A DNA stretch of 64,000 nucleotides from JAJEAO01 sp963667635 (GCA_965232015.1 OZ246946.1:1364001-1428000); one strand, 5' to 3'; positions 51,959 to 61,035 are shown, counted from the stretch's first letter. A program made the numbers and translations. The notes: a model not told the origin generated them from the letters alone.

Positions 51959-53023
51959 ATGCGGCTGTTCGTTCCGTTCGTCCTCCTTTCGTTCGCCATC
52001 GGCTGCGCGCCGCCGGCCGAACCGCCCGCCGAGGAGAGGCCCGCCGCCGCCGAGCCGGCGTTCATGCCCGGGCCTCCCGCCGACTTCGCCGCCCCGGTGA
52101 TCCCCGAGGACAACCCGCAAACGCCGGAGAAGGTGGCGCTCGGCAAACAGCTCTATTTCGACGCCCGGCTGTCGGCCGACGGGACCCGGTCTTGTTACTC
52201 GTGCCATCTGGTCGAGAATGGATTGACCGACGGCAAGCCGGTCGCCGAGGGGGCTCTCGGACGCGTCCTGACCCGCTCCAGCCCGACGCTGTGGAACATC
52301 GCCTACCACACGCAGTTCTACTGGGACGGGCGCAGCGGCTCACTCGAGGCGCAGGCGATGGCGGCGTGGACCGGCGGCAACATGGGCGCCGACGCCGACG
52401 CGGTGGTGGAGACGCTGAACGGGATCCCGGGCTACCGGGAGCAGTTCGAGGCCGTCTTCGGCGGCCCGGCGACGCCGGACAACGTGGTCGCCGCGATCGC
52501 CTCGTTCGAGCGCGACGCGTTCTACTGCGGCGACACCGCCTACGACGACTGGCGACGGGGCGAGCCGGATGTGATCCCGGAGCAGGCGCAGCGGGGAGCC
52601 GAGCTGTTCACGGCCAGCGCCGGATGCGCCGCCTGCCATGCCGGCGTGCTGTTCACCGACCTGAAGTACCACAACGTCGGGATCGGGATGGACGCGGAGG
52701 AACCCGACCTCGGCCGGGGCCGCGTCACCGAGGCCGACGAGTGCAGCACGACGGACGACGAGCCCTGCCAGGGCGCGTTCAAGACCCCGACGCTCCGCGA
52801 CATCTCGAAGAGCGCCCCCTACTTCCACGACGGCAGCGTCGCCACCCTCGAAGAGGCGGTCCGGCTCATGGCCAGCGGGGGAATCGACAACCCGTGGATC
52901 GACCGCGACGAGCTCGTGGATCGCAACCTCGACGACACCCAGATCGCCGACATCGTGGCGTTCCTCGAAACGCTCGAATGCCGCAGCGGTCCGATGATCT
53001 TCAGCCAGCCCGACCTGCCCTGA
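51959..53023 (+). CDS. Di-haem cytochrome c peroxidase-family lipoprotein
   Basis: The 354-residue protein has two CxxCH haem sites, CYSCH (79-83) and CAACH (223-227), with the family context GKQLYFDARLSADG, RSSPTLWNIAYHTQFYWDGR and KTPTLRDISKSAPYFHDG. It belongs to the CcpA/MauG superfamily and probably reduces hydrogen peroxide in the periplasm. The leader ends FAIGC, so lipidation at Cys16 is likely, and AGGAGG precedes the ATG. It is divergent from the second DUF4159 gene across 139 bases. Two extra Cys (ECSTTDDEPC) near residue 262 may form a disulfide. Confidence 0.92.
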   Translation: MRLFVPFVLLSFAIGCAPPAEPPAEERPAAAEPAFMPGPPADFAAPVIPEDNPQTPEKVALGKQLYFDARLSADGTRSCYSCHLVENGLTDGKPVAEGALGRVLTRSSPTLWNIAYHTQFYWDGRSGSLEAQAMAAWTGGNMGADADAVVETLNGIPGYREQFEAVFGGPATPDNVVAAIASFERDAFYCGDTAYDDWRRGEPDVIPEQAQRGAELFTASAGCAACHAGVLFTDLKYHNVGIGMDAEEPDLGRGRVTEADECSTTDDEPCQGAFKTPTLRDISKSAPYFHDGSVATLEEAVRLMASGGIDNPWIDRDELVDRNLDDTQIADIVAFLETLECRSGPMIFSQPDLP

Positions 53024-53060
53024 CCGGCCGGGCGCTTCCCGAGACCGAACGGATTTCGAC

Positions 53061-53510
53061 ATGGAACTGAGTTTCGAGGGCTACGGCCTCGCCTACACCG
53101 GTCACGCCTCCCCGGCCGAGAAGGGACCGAAGGACAAGCACCGGCCGTGGACGGTCCAGCTCCGGGCGAGCGGGGCCCACTCCAGCGCCGGCGCGATCGA
53201 GGGTCGGCTCCAGGTGACCGAAGTCGCGGCCGACGCTGTGAAGGAACGCGCCCCGGACGGAGAGGCGGAAGGTCTCCTGCGGGGCGCCTTCGAGCGCGCG
53301 TTCATCGCGGAGCTCGGGCTGCGGCCGCTCCAGTCGGGGTTCGACTTCATCGTGGACCACCGTTTCGTGACGCAGTACCAGGGGCCGGAGCCGAAGTACA
53401 CCCCGCCCAAGCGCCCGGTGCGGCGCAAGGTGGTCCGGCGCAAGGTCGTACGGCGGAAGGTCGCGCCGCGCGCGAAAGCGCGACCGGTCCGGGAGAAGCC
53501 GCCGGCGTAG
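53061..53510 (+). CDS. Hypothetical protein with basic tail
   Basis: The 149-residue protein does not match a family I recognise. Residues 1-110 look like a small mixed alpha/beta domain (MELSFEGYGLAYTGHA, GAIEGRLQVTEVAADAV, FIAELGLRPLQSGFDFIVDH). The C-terminal 35 residues are extremely basic and repeat RRKVV three times (KRPVRRKVVRRKVVRRKV), suggesting nucleic-acid or polyanion binding. It has no leader. It starts 38 bases after the peroxidase gene, so could be co-transcribed. Codon bias fits a real gene, but conservation should decide. Confidence 0.5.
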   Translation: MELSFEGYGLAYTGHASPAEKGPKDKHRPWTVQLRASGAHSSAGAIEGRLQVTEVAADAVKERAPDGEAEGLLRGAFERAFIAELGLRPLQSGFDFIVDHRFVTQYQGPEPKYTPPKRPVRRKVVRRKVVRRKVAPRAKARPVREKPPA

Positions 53511-53528
53511 CCGGCGCCGGGCCCGCCC

Positions 53529-53586
53529 CGCCGGCGCGCCGGACTCCATCTCTGCCGGCGCGCCGGACTCCAGTCCGGCAATTCCG
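53529..53586. repeat. Two palindromic repeat units, tandem
   Basis: A 5' half unit (GCCGGCGCGCCGGACTCCAT) is followed by a full unit with core at 53562-53579 and flank AATTCC. Both carry the GCCGGCGCGCC lead also present at 25115 and 60902. The repeats sit between convergent genes, where they could serve as a transcription terminator for both strands. Confidence 0.8.
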
Positions 53587-53606
53587 CGGCGCCGCTCCAG
53601 CCCCGC

Positions 53607-54602
53607 TTACGGCGGCTCGGGTGGATCCAGCAGCCCGTAGTAGCCCCGCCGCGCCCGGATCTCCACCTCCCCCAGATCCTCGCGGGCCAGACGCACCTCG
53701 ATCTCCCGGAAGCGCCCCTCCCGCCGGGTGTTCGACGAGACGTAGCCAATGCTGTAGTTGCTGTAGAGCTCGTCGAGGATGCGGTCGTAGAGCTCGTCGA
53801 GCTGGTCCAGCGATGAGGCGAGCGCGTAGGAGCCTCCGGTGGTCTCCGAGATCGCCCGAAGGAACCGGGCGTTGTGGAACACCTCGTTGTGGCGCGAACG
53901 GTCCCCGAACTGGATCGAGTGGATCGTCGCGTCGCTCAGCTTCACCAGATCCAGCGCATCGTTGAAACCGAGCGTCGAGCGCGAATCGGCGCCGTCGCTG
54001 AGCACCGCGAGCGTCTTCTGCCCGTCGTAGTCCCAGATCCGGTCGAGGAAGGTCGCCACCGCGTCATAAAGCGCCGTCCAGCCGTCCGCCTCGATGTCGT
54101 AGATGCGGTTCGCGATGGTCCGCTGGTCGTCGGACGAGTACTCGGAGAGGCGGATGTTCTCGTCGAAGCTGATGACCAACAGGTGCTCGGTGCGGGGGAT
54201 GTTGGTGAGGAACTTGATCGCCGCCTCGTGGAGGAGGTCCATGTCCTCCTCCATGCTCCCGGAGGAGTCGAGGAGCAGGCCGATGACCTGCCGCCGGGAG
54301 AGTTCTTCCTTCTGATCGGGAGGGAGATCCACCCAGGACTGCTCCAGCCCGGCCCCGAAGACGAGGATCTCCTGCTCCACACCGTCCTCGAACACCCGGA
54401 AGTCGCCAGCGAGGAGCCCGGTCACGAACGAATCGTCCTCCGCGATCACCGCCACCGGCACCGAGACCAGATCCACACCGGACTCGAACTCGAAGACCTG
54501 CTGCGCGACCGCGGGCGCCGAGCCGGCGAGCGCCGCCACGACCGCCAGGGGGAGGGCGCTCCACTCTCCCGAGCGGCGCTCGCAGGAAGTCACCGGGCTC
54601 AC
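53607..54602 (-). CDS. Secreted VWA-domain protein
   Basis: The roughly 331-residue exported protein has a leader (SALPLAVVAALAGSAPAVAQ) and a short N-terminal domain typical of acidobacterial VWA proteins (VSVPVAVIAEDDSFVTGL, GDFRVFEDGVEQEI). The VWA domain has a complete MIDAS, LLDSSGSMEED, with the later ligands in DGWTALYDAV and LSDGADSRS. The start is either the GTG at 54602 or the one at 54593; no ATG lies in a suitable place. It belongs to the VWFA-related domain family of secreted proteins of unknown role. It follows the MetF-like gene by 23 bases on the same strand. Confidence 0.82.
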   Translation of the reverse strand: MSPVTSCERRSGEWSALPLAVVAALAGSAPAVAQQVFEFESGVDLVSVPVAVIAEDDSFVTGLLAGDFRVFEDGVEQEILVFGAGLEQSWVDLPPDQKEELSRRQVIGLLLDSSGSMEEDMDLLHEAAIKFLTNIPRTEHLLVISFDENIRLSEYSSDDQRTIANRIYDIEADGWTALYDAVATFLDRIWDYDGQKTLAVLSDGADSRSTLGFNDALDLVKLSDATIHSIQFGDRSRHNEVFHNARFLRAISETTGGSYALASSLDQLDELYDRILDELYSNYSIGYVSSNTRREGRFREIEVRLAREDLGEVEIRARRGYYGLLDPPEPP

Positions 54603-54625
54603 GCTTCCGATTCTCTCACTCGCTC

Positions 54626-56479
54626 TCAGACGACCCCCTGCACGCAGCGAATCGCCAGCCCCATGCGCTGGAAGGGCGGCATGACGTAAACCCCCGCCGC
54701 CTTCGCCTTCGCCTCCTGCACCATCTCGCGCGCCACCGAGACCCCGACCTCCCTCGCCTTCCTGCGCGTCGGCGCCGCTCGGAGCAGCCCCCGGACCGCC
54801 GCCGGGACCGTCATCCCGGGCACCTCGTTGTGGAGGAACTCGGCGTTGCGGGCGCTCACCAGCGGCAGGACCCCCACGAGCACCGGGACGTCCAGCCCGG
54901 AGATCCGATCGAGGAAGTCGGCCAGGAGCCCGGGCTCGTACACCGGCTGGGTGAGGCAGTAGAGCGCTCCCGCCTCGACCTTCCGGTGGAACTTCCGCAC
55001 TTCGGCATCGAGATCCACGGCCGCCGGATTCACGCCCACGCCGGGGTAGAACGGCAGCCGCGCCGGCAGCCGGTTCCCGGCGAGATCGGCGCCGTGGTTC
55101 AACCCCTCGAGGATCCGCACCAGCCCCACCGAGTCCACATCGAAGACGGCGGTGGCGTGGGGGTAGTCCCCGAGCTTGGGCGGATCCCCGGTCACCGCCA
55201 GCACATTGCGGATGCCGAGCGCGTGGGCCCCGAGCAGATCCGCCTGGATGCCGATCAGATTCCGGTCCCGGCACTGGTAGTGGAGGATCGTCTCCACGGC
55301 CCCGTCCCGCTCGAGCAGCGCGGCGAAGGCGATCGCGCTCATCCGCGCCGACGCGCGCGGCCCGTCGGCGACGTTCACGTGGCGGATCCCGGCGTCGGCG
55401 AGCCGGCGCGCCCCGCGCCGCAGCCGGGGGGCGGCCCCGCCCCGGGGGGGATCCATCTCGACCGAGACGGCGAACCCTCCCGACGAGAGCGTCGCCGCCA
55501 GCTCGGACCGGTCCGCCGGAGGGAACGCCTCGCGGCGCGCCGCATCACCCGTCTCCCGACCGGCCGCCGGGGCGGCGACGACCGCCACTCGCCCGCCCGC
55601 CGACGCCGCCCGCACCACGCCCGCGATCGCCGCCACGTGCTCCGGCCCGGTCCCGCAGCACCCGCCGATGAGCGAGACGCCGAGCCGCAGATAGCGCTTC
55701 GCGTAGTGCGCCACGTAGTCCGGGGAGGAGGGATAGAGGAACCGACCATCCACGGTCGCCGGAATCCCGGCGTTCGGCTGCGCGATGAGGGGGGCGTCCA
55801 CCGCCTCCCGCATCCGCTTCAACGCCGTGAAGCTGCTGTCCGGTCCCACCCCGCAGTTCGAGCCCACCGCGTCCGCCCCCGCCTCCAGGAGCGACCGGGC
55901 CGCCGCCCCCGCCCCGACCCCGAGCGGCGTGACGCCGCGCTCGGTGAGCGTGACCAGCGCCGCGAGCCCGATGTCGGGGGCGACCTCGCGGACGGCCCCG
56001 ATGGCGAGGCGGCACTCCCCTACCCCGGTGAACGTCTCGATCTGAACGGCGTCGGCGCCCGCCTCCACCAGCGCCCGCGCCTGTTCGCGGAAGGCGGCGA
56101 GGACCTGCTCGCGCACCCGCTCGTCGGAGAGGCGCACCTCGATCCCGGTGGGGCCCATCGAACCGAAGACGAGCGCCTTCGGCCCCGCCGCCTCCCGCGC
56201 CACCCGCACTCCGGCCGCGTTGATGGCCGCAGCCTCCGAAGCCAGGCCGTAGCGCGCCAGCTTGATCCGGTTCGCGCCGAAGGTGTTCGTCGTGACCACC
56301 TCCGCCCCGGAGGCGACGTGGGCGGCATGGATGCCCCGCACGCGTTCGGGATCGGTACGGTTCAGGTCGTCGAACGAGCGCCGGACCCCGACCCCTCCGG
56401 TATAGAGCGCCGCGCCCATCGCACCGTCGCCCACCCGCGCCCGCTCCCGCAGGAAGTCAACAAACGCGGCGCGGTCCAT
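54626..56479 (-). CDS. Bifunctional homocysteine S-methyltransferase / methylenetetrahydrofolate reductase
   Basis: The 617-residue cytoplasmic enzyme resembles B. subtilis YitJ. Residues 1-300 are a homocysteine S-methyltransferase domain (GDGAMGAALYTGG, TTNTFGANRIKLA) with the zinc cysteines in SNCGVG and GGCCGTGPEH. Residues about 325-617 are a MetF-type TIM barrel that binds FAD (VSVEMDPPRG, HYQCRDRN, LAVTGDPP, YCLTQPVYEPGLL). Together they would reduce 5,10-methylene-THF and pass a methyl group to homocysteine. ATG at 56479 begins directly at the conserved domain; upstream codons are repeat-derived. Confidence 0.92.
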   Translation of the reverse strand: MDRAAFVDFLRERARVGDGAMGAALYTGGVGVRRSFDDLNRTDPERVRGIHAAHVASGAEVVTTNTFGANRIKLARYGLASEAAAINAAGVRVAREAAGPKALVFGSMGPTGIEVRLSDERVREQVLAAFREQARALVEAGADAVQIETFTGVGECRLAIGAVREVAPDIGLAALVTLTERGVTPLGVGAGAAARSLLEAGADAVGSNCGVGPDSSFTALKRMREAVDAPLIAQPNAGIPATVDGRFLYPSSPDYVAHYAKRYLRLGVSLIGGCCGTGPEHVAAIAGVVRAASAGGRVAVVAAPAAGRETGDAARREAFPPADRSELAATLSSGGFAVSVEMDPPRGGAAPRLRRGARRLADAGIRHVNVADGPRASARMSAIAFAALLERDGAVETILHYQCRDRNLIGIQADLLGAHALGIRNVLAVTGDPPKLGDYPHATAVFDVDSVGLVRILEGLNHGADLAGNRLPARLPFYPGVGVNPAAVDLDAEVRKFHRKVEAGALYCLTQPVYEPGLLADFLDRISGLDVPVLVGVLPLVSARNAEFLHNEVPGMTVPAAVRGLLRAAPTRRKAREVGVSVAREMVQEAKAKAAGVYVMPPFQRMGLAIRCVQGVV

Positions 56480-56512
56480 GGAAGCCGCGCATTGTAGGAA
56501 CCCCGGAGCCGG

Positions 56513-56545
56513 CGGCACCGGACTCCAGTCCGGCACGCGACCCCC
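56513..56545. repeat. Dispersed palindrome upstream of the defence island
   Basis: Core CCGGACTCCAGTCCGGC at 56518-56534, followed by ACGCGACCCCCTTGACC. The same core plus ACGCAAAGCCCTTGACC occurs at 60908-60940, so the two copies belong to a longer duplicated segment that also includes the DUF2442 genes. Confidence 0.8.
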
Positions 56546-56623
56546 TTGACCTGCGCCGACCGCGGCACATCCCTGCCGGCGCGCAGGCAAGCGCGCGCCG
56601 GCAGAGTGCGACACCGCGCAATA

Positions 56624-56884
56624 ATGGTCGCCGAAGTTTCCGTGGGCAGCCCCTCTCCTTCTCTCGACCCGCTCCGGCCCGTCGCCATCGAACCGTGCGA
56701 GGGCTTTCGGATCTGGCTCCGCTACGCCGATGGCGTCGATGGCGAGGCCGACCTCTCGGACCTGGCAGGCGAGGGTGTCTTCGCGGCCTGGCTCGATCGC
56801 GCCTTCTTCGAGACTGTCCGCATCACCGATCGAAGCGAAATTGTCTGGGAAGACCAGATCGACCTGACGAGGACGGCATCGTCC
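56624..56884 (+). pseudogene. DUF2442-like gene, 3'-truncated
   Basis: The first 83 residues closely match the intact DUF2442 gene at 61074-61403 (shared stretches include DPLRPVAIEP, YADGVDG and DLSDLAG). Similarity stops abruptly after DQIDL near 56875; the conserved end (HALYLRITDRKP) is lost. The frame stays open to 57142 but the extra 86 residues are Pro/Ser/Arg-rich, out-of-frame translation of the next gene's remains. DUF2442 proteins are small and often accompany toxin-antitoxin or restriction loci; their role is unclear. The break looks like an insertion or deletion junction. Confidence 0.7.
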
Positions 56885-56892
56885 CCCGGCCG

Positions 56893-57351
56893 GGTCTCCG
56901 CGGCGCAGCCCCCGCCGCCGCCCGGCTCCGCGAGCTCCTCACCGCGGCCTACGGCGACGAGTGGTCCACCGCCACCGAGCAGGCGCTCCTGCGCACCGCC
57001 GCGAGCAGCGAGACGCCGAGCCCGAGCCTCGATGCCTCGCTCCGAGACAAGCTCTTCGAGGAGCACCGCAAGCAATTCCACCACCGCCCCGTGGTCTGGC
57101 ACATCTCGGACGGGCTCCCGGGCGGCCTCTCCGCGCTCGTGAACTACCACTGCCTGGCCGCGTCGGACAGCGAAGGCCCACGCACGCTGGAATCGCTCGC
57201 CTACAGCGACCTCCGTGACTGGATCGCCCGCCAGCGCGCCGCGGTCGAGGAGAACACGGCCGGCGTCCTGGGCGATATCGACGCGGTCATCGAAGACCAC
57301 GGCGGCTGGCCCCACACGTCCCAGACCGAGTCAAAGAGCGAGCGACGCTGA
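56893..57351 (+). pseudogene. C-terminal fragment of a DNA adenine methyltransferase (PglX/Eco57I/DrmMI-like)
   Basis: About 150 residues are open in this frame: RLRELLTAAYGDEW, LRDKLFEEHRKQFHHRPVVW, HISDGLPGGLSALVNYHCL and LESLAYSDLRDWIARQR. This is the signature tail of large N6-adenine methyltransferases of the PglX/Eco57I type, in which a helix ending in HRP[FIV]xW precedes ALVNYH. The catalytic NPPY and SAM domains are absent and there is no start codon. The fragment begins where the truncated DUF2442 ends and stops six bases before the OLD nuclease gene. It is the remnant of an older BREX, DISARM or type IIG system at this site. Confidence 0.62.
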
Positions 57352-57357
57352 CTCCCT

Positions 57358-59196
57358 ATGAAGCTGCTTTCCCTCTCGATACGCGGGTTCCGCGGTCTTC
57401 AGCACGCTGACCTGCGTTTTGGCCAGCACGATGTCCTGGTGGGCCCCAACGGTGCGGGCAAGAGCACAATCATCGACGCCCTCTCGCTAGTCTGTGGCCG
57501 CCCAGGACTGGTCCGTGACCTGACGGAACACGACTTCTACGGCAGCTTTCCTGAAGCGACGAGCAGGATCCGCATCGTGGCTACCTTGGCCGGATTTGAA
57601 GGTGACGATCCAGAGCACTACGACATGTGGTTTCGTGAGGGGCGAGCGGTTCCTAAGTGGTGGAACTCGTCGACAGGTCAAGCCGAGCCCGCCCCTGCCG
57701 ATCATGCGAAGACCCTGTGCGCGCAAATTGCCTTTGCGGCGCGGTTCGATCTCGAGGAGCTGGCGATTGATTCAGTTCGCTACTTCCACGACGATGATGA
57801 TATTGAAGATCCTTTCCTAGACGACGCCGTCCAGCCGATCCCGACTCGACTCTTCGACGACATCGGATACTACGTCCTGATGGCGCGTCGCACTTGGGGA
57901 GGAGCCGTTTCGTTCGCCTCGGAACTGTTCCGCAAGGCGGTAGCGACCATGGGCGGGATTCCCGCGCAGACTCTCCTCCAAGAACGCGACCGGCTGCGCG
58001 CGCCCGCCGAGCGATTGGAGGAGACGGCTGGCCTCTCGCCGTTAGTAGAGCGGATGAACCGGCAGTTGAAGGAGCTATTGCCCGACGCACCGCGTTTTCA
58101 GCTAAGGCTTACCGCCACGGACTCCGAATCACTGCTCCGGGCGCTCGTTCCGCACTACGCTGTCAGCGAAGGTGTTTCGCTCCCGGTTGGGCGGCATGGG
58201 ATGGGTCTGCTCTCCCTTCAGACCTTCATTCTTCTACTTGAGCTTGGACGGGAGCGGGTGGGTATGGGGAAGCCATTCCTGCTCGCGATGGAGGAGCCGG
58301 AGTTGCATATCTCGCCAGGAATGCGGCGCCGCCTAATCTCGCAAGCGGTCTCGATCGCCGATCAGACTGTCTGTACCAGTCACTCACCTCGCGTCGCCGC
58401 TTCCTACCCCGCGCCCGCCGTTCAGATTCTCCATCGCGACGGAGAGCGTCTCGCCGCGACTCCCATGTTGCCAGCTCCCTTGGACGCGAGCGCGACTAAC
58501 GCGCGGCGCAAGCTCTTTCAAGATGATCGCGCGCGCCTTGTCGAGGCACTGATGCACCACCGCGTGCTGATCCCCGAAGGACGTAGCGAACGCGAGTGGT
58601 TTCGGCTGTTGAGCGATGTGCTTGAAACAGGCACCATCGGATTCGACACGCCCGCTACCGACACCCCCGCCTTCGGCACGGCCGTCGGCGTCGTGCCGAC
58701 CCATGACGGAGCGGTGGCGGACGTCTACGGTGCGCTGCGCACGTTGCGGCGAGGATTGGTTCCACTTGTCGATGGGGATCACGGGGGAGCCGAGAAGATT
58801 AAGGAACTCAATCGTGCTGAACCAAAGCCGGAACGCATACTGATGTGGCGCAATGACTGGACTATGGAGGACGTGGTCGGCTGGATCCTCAAGGGCGACG
58901 AGGACGCAGCGCTTGTCGAGCTGCAGCGCCGAATTGATCCCGGGTTCCGGTCGATTGACCACGTGGTCAGTTTGTTCCAATCCAAGACTGGTCAGGGCCG
59001 CTTGAAGGGCGACTACGTCGCTTACGAGGAGGTGGCCTGGGCCATCGGACGCCTTCGCGGCTGTCGGACTCGCGCGGCAGTTCTGCTTGAGGCCGTCACG
59101 TGTGCCACGCTAGGCAGGGCCGAGGGCTGCGACATGATCCGCGAGGACGATGAGCAGAGCGCCGATGACACGACCGTGCTGCGTGTCGAGCCATGA
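57358..59196 (+). CDS. gajA: GajA-like OLD-family ATPase/TOPRIM nuclease
   Basis: The 612-residue protein has an N-terminal ABC/SMC-type ATPase with Walker A GPNGAGKST (29-37), a signature region GRHGMGLLSLQTFILLL and Walker B AMEEPELHISP. A C-terminal TOPRIM nuclease follows, with E407 in IPEGRSEREWF and D472/D474 in VDGDHGG. This is the architecture of OLD nucleases, and pairing with a UvrD-like helicase by a 4-base overlap makes a Gabija-type defence system likely. In Gabija the complex senses nucleotide pools and nicks DNA. The gene is a little longer than typical GajA (about 580). Its base composition is visibly less GC-rich than the rest of the window, indicating recent transfer. Confidence 0.82.
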   Translation: MKLLSLSIRGFRGLQHADLRFGQHDVLVGPNGAGKSTIIDALSLVCGRPGLVRDLTEHDFYGSFPEATSRIRIVATLAGFEGDDPEHYDMWFREGRAVPKWWNSSTGQAEPAPADHAKTLCAQIAFAARFDLEELAIDSVRYFHDDDDIEDPFLDDAVQPIPTRLFDDIGYYVLMARRTWGGAVSFASELFRKAVATMGGIPAQTLLQERDRLRAPAERLEETAGLSPLVERMNRQLKELLPDAPRFQLRLTATDSESLLRALVPHYAVSEGVSLPVGRHGMGLLSLQTFILLLELGRERVGMGKPFLLAMEEPELHISPGMRRRLISQAVSIADQTVCTSHSPRVAASYPAPAVQILHRDGERLAATPMLPAPLDASATNARRKLFQDDRARLVEALMHHRVLIPEGRSEREWFRLLSDVLETGTIGFDTPATDTPAFGTAVGVVPTHDGAVADVYGALRTLRRGLVPLVDGDHGGAEKIKELNRAEPKPERILMWRNDWTMEDVVGWILKGDEDAALVELQRRIDPGFRSIDHVVSLFQSKTGQGRLKGDYVAYEEVAWAIGRLRGCRTRAAVLLEAVTCATLGRAEGCDMIREDDEQSADDTTVLRVEP

Positions 59197-60476
59197 GCGT
59201 CTTCTTGATCGAGGGTCCAGCCGGGACTGGCAAGACGACGCGATTGTTTCAGGAACTAGGCCGCGTGCTCCGCGCCTGCCCACTGAGAGAAAATCAACGG
59301 GTCCTCGCACTGACCAAGATGCACGGATCGAGGCGGCGCATGGATGGCCAACTACGAGCTGCCCCGGGCCTTCGAGGGAGGTACCGATGCAGAACAGCGG
59401 ATAGCCTAGCCTGGCGCATCGTTCGGCGCTGGCGTACGCTTGCTCGCAAGAAGTCGTTGGAGGGCCTGGGCGAGCACGACTACGAGAAGGTCTGTTCTCT
59501 CGCTAGCGAGCTGCTCGCTGACATGTCCGTATCGCGCTGGATCATCCGCGCCTTCCCAATCGTTGCCGTTGACGAGTTCCAAGATTGCAAGGGTGGGCAA
59601 CTGGCGATGATTTCCTCGCTTTCCACTTGGGCGGCTTGCATCGTAGCCGCCGATGATTTCCAGGATTTAGAAAGCACCGAAACAAACCCAGCAGTCGCAT
59701 GGGCACGGAGCAACGGTGAGAGCACGAGCCTGAGTGTCATTCGCCGCACTTCCGCATCCGGCCTCATACGAGCGAGCCGAGCCCTTCGTGAAGGACGGGG
59801 CATTCCCGGTAACGGCGGTGGCTTTACGGTACTCGGCGCACGGAATCACAACGTCGGGGCCAGTTTCGTTTCCAAGAATCTCACCTGGTGGTGGGACTGC
59901 GCTGACATCGCGATTCTAACACCAGTTCGTCCTTCCAACTCGCGATTTGTACGCAGGCTTCTCGCCCGAGTGCGCGAGAGGCCGATTGGCACCCCGCCGG
60001 TCGGTCCATATCTCGTTCCGTGGGAGGATTCGCAGGAAGAGGAGTTCTACAAAGTCATCGCTGGACTGGGGTTGCCCGACGATCTCGATGCTGAAGTCCG
60101 CAGTGATGAGTTCTCATTCGGCAAGGTCGGTGGGCCGCACAGGGGGCTTCGCTATTGGGTTGAGCGTGAGAGGCGCGTAGCGGGAAGGACGACGTTTACA
60201 TGTGACGAGATCCGGCGTGTGGCATACCGCATCCACCAGCGGTCGCGAGCGTACCGCCGGGGACGAGACCGAGGGATTCGGGCGATGACGATTCACCAAG
60301 CGAAGAACCGCGAGTTCCACTCGGTTGTTGTTCTATGGCCCTACGAAATCGCTGGTTCCATCGAGCGCCAGCGACGCCTTTTGTACAACGCGATTACCCG
60401 GGCGAAGAACCAGGTCCTTGTAGTGGTCCAGAATCCCAGCAGAGTGCAGCGTCAACCGTTCGTAGCCGGGAGTTGA
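59193..60476 (+). CDS. gajB: GajB-like UvrD/Rep-family helicase
   Basis: The 427-residue superfamily 1 helicase, coupled by ATGA to the OLD gene, has Walker A GPAGTGKTT (8-16), Walker B VAVDEFQD (D127-D131), motif V-like TIHQAKNREFHSVVVLW and motif VI RRLLYNAITRAKNQVLV. It lacks most of the 1B/2B inserts, as expected for GajB, and is shorter than usual (about 490), so some subdomains are reduced. It acts with the OLD nuclease in Gabija-type defence. Like that gene it is relatively AT-rich for the window. An OLD/helicase pair of another type is the alternative reading. Confidence 0.8.
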   Translation: MSVFLIEGPAGTGKTTRLFQELGRVLRACPLRENQRVLALTKMHGSRRRMDGQLRAAPGLRGRYRCRTADSLAWRIVRRWRTLARKKSLEGLGEHDYEKVCSLASELLADMSVSRWIIRAFPIVAVDEFQDCKGGQLAMISSLSTWAACIVAADDFQDLESTETNPAVAWARSNGESTSLSVIRRTSASGLIRASRALREGRGIPGNGGGFTVLGARNHNVGASFVSKNLTWWWDCADIAILTPVRPSNSRFVRRLLARVRERPIGTPPVGPYLVPWEDSQEEEFYKVIAGLGLPDDLDAEVRSDEFSFGKVGGPHRGLRYWVERERRVAGRTTFTCDEIRRVAYRIHQRSRAYRRGRDRGIRAMTIHQAKNREFHSVVVLWPYEIAGSIERQRRLLYNAITRAKNQVLVVVQNPSRVQRQPFVAGS

Positions 60477-60703
60477 GTTGAGTAGATGATCGTCGGCTGC
60501 CATGGTGTGCCGCCGCTTCTCCGGACAAAGGGGTGCCATGCCTACCAGGAGGGATCGACCCATACGGCGGCTGCACTTGACCAGCATCGTCCTCGCCTAC
60601 AGAACTGGCGACAGGGAATCCCGGGACTCTTCGACCGATGTGCGCGGGTGATCGGGACTGGATGCTCTGAGGAGCCTGTTATCAGCCTGCCCCCAAGCGG
60701 CCC

Positions 60704-60892
60704 CTATTGCCGTGTTACCAGCCCCACCGGGAGGAGCCGAGTCTGCTCCTGGACCAGGCGGATCTGCTCCTGCGCCTGTTGTTGGCCGGAGACGAGGAAT
60801 ATGCCGAACGTGGGAGTGAGTCCGGCGAGGCCGATTCCGACGGAGATGACCGCAATGACCAGCGAACGCGAGGAGCGATGGGAGAGGGGCAA
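60704..60892 (-). pseudogene. Possible fragment of a small membrane coiled-coil protein
   Basis: From a TTG at 60892 this gives 62 residues: a good transmembrane helix (SLVIAVISVGIGLAGLTPTF, then GIFLVSG) followed by QQQAQEQIRLVQEQTRL, the start of a heptad-like coil that stops soon after. The layout recalls the intact protein at 35416-35775. No ribosome-binding site is visible, and the 5' side is cut by repeat sequence, so a broken gene is more likely than a working one. Confidence 0.35.
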
Positions 60893-60900
60893 GTGTTCTG

Positions 60901-61035
60901 CCGGCGCGCCGACTCCAGTCCGGCACGCAAAGCCCTTGACCGGCCCCTCCGTTCCGGAACGAGGCCTCCAGTCCGGCATCTCATCCGGAGGCCAGTGTGT
61001 CTTCCGTCGCGTGCCGAACTGGAGTTCGGCGCGCC
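60901..61035. repeat. Repeat cluster including a compensated stem variant
   Basis: One core with a one-base deletion lies at about 60908-60923; a half copy CCTCCAGTCCGGC at 60965; and a full palindrome GCCGAACTGGAGTTCGGC at 61013-61030. In the last, both arms differ from the common stem but still pair perfectly. The lead GCCGGCGCGCC appears at 60902. Confidence 0.75.

Noticed and set aside
53061..53510. The gene at 53061 as a histone-like or ribosomal protein
   Set aside because: Only the repeated basic tail suggests this; the main domain does not match either family, so no function is assigned.
56624..57142. A 172-residue DUF2442 fusion protein
   Set aside because: After residue 83 the sequence is out of frame with a recognisable methyltransferase tail and is low complexity, so I treat it as a truncated gene plus a fragment.
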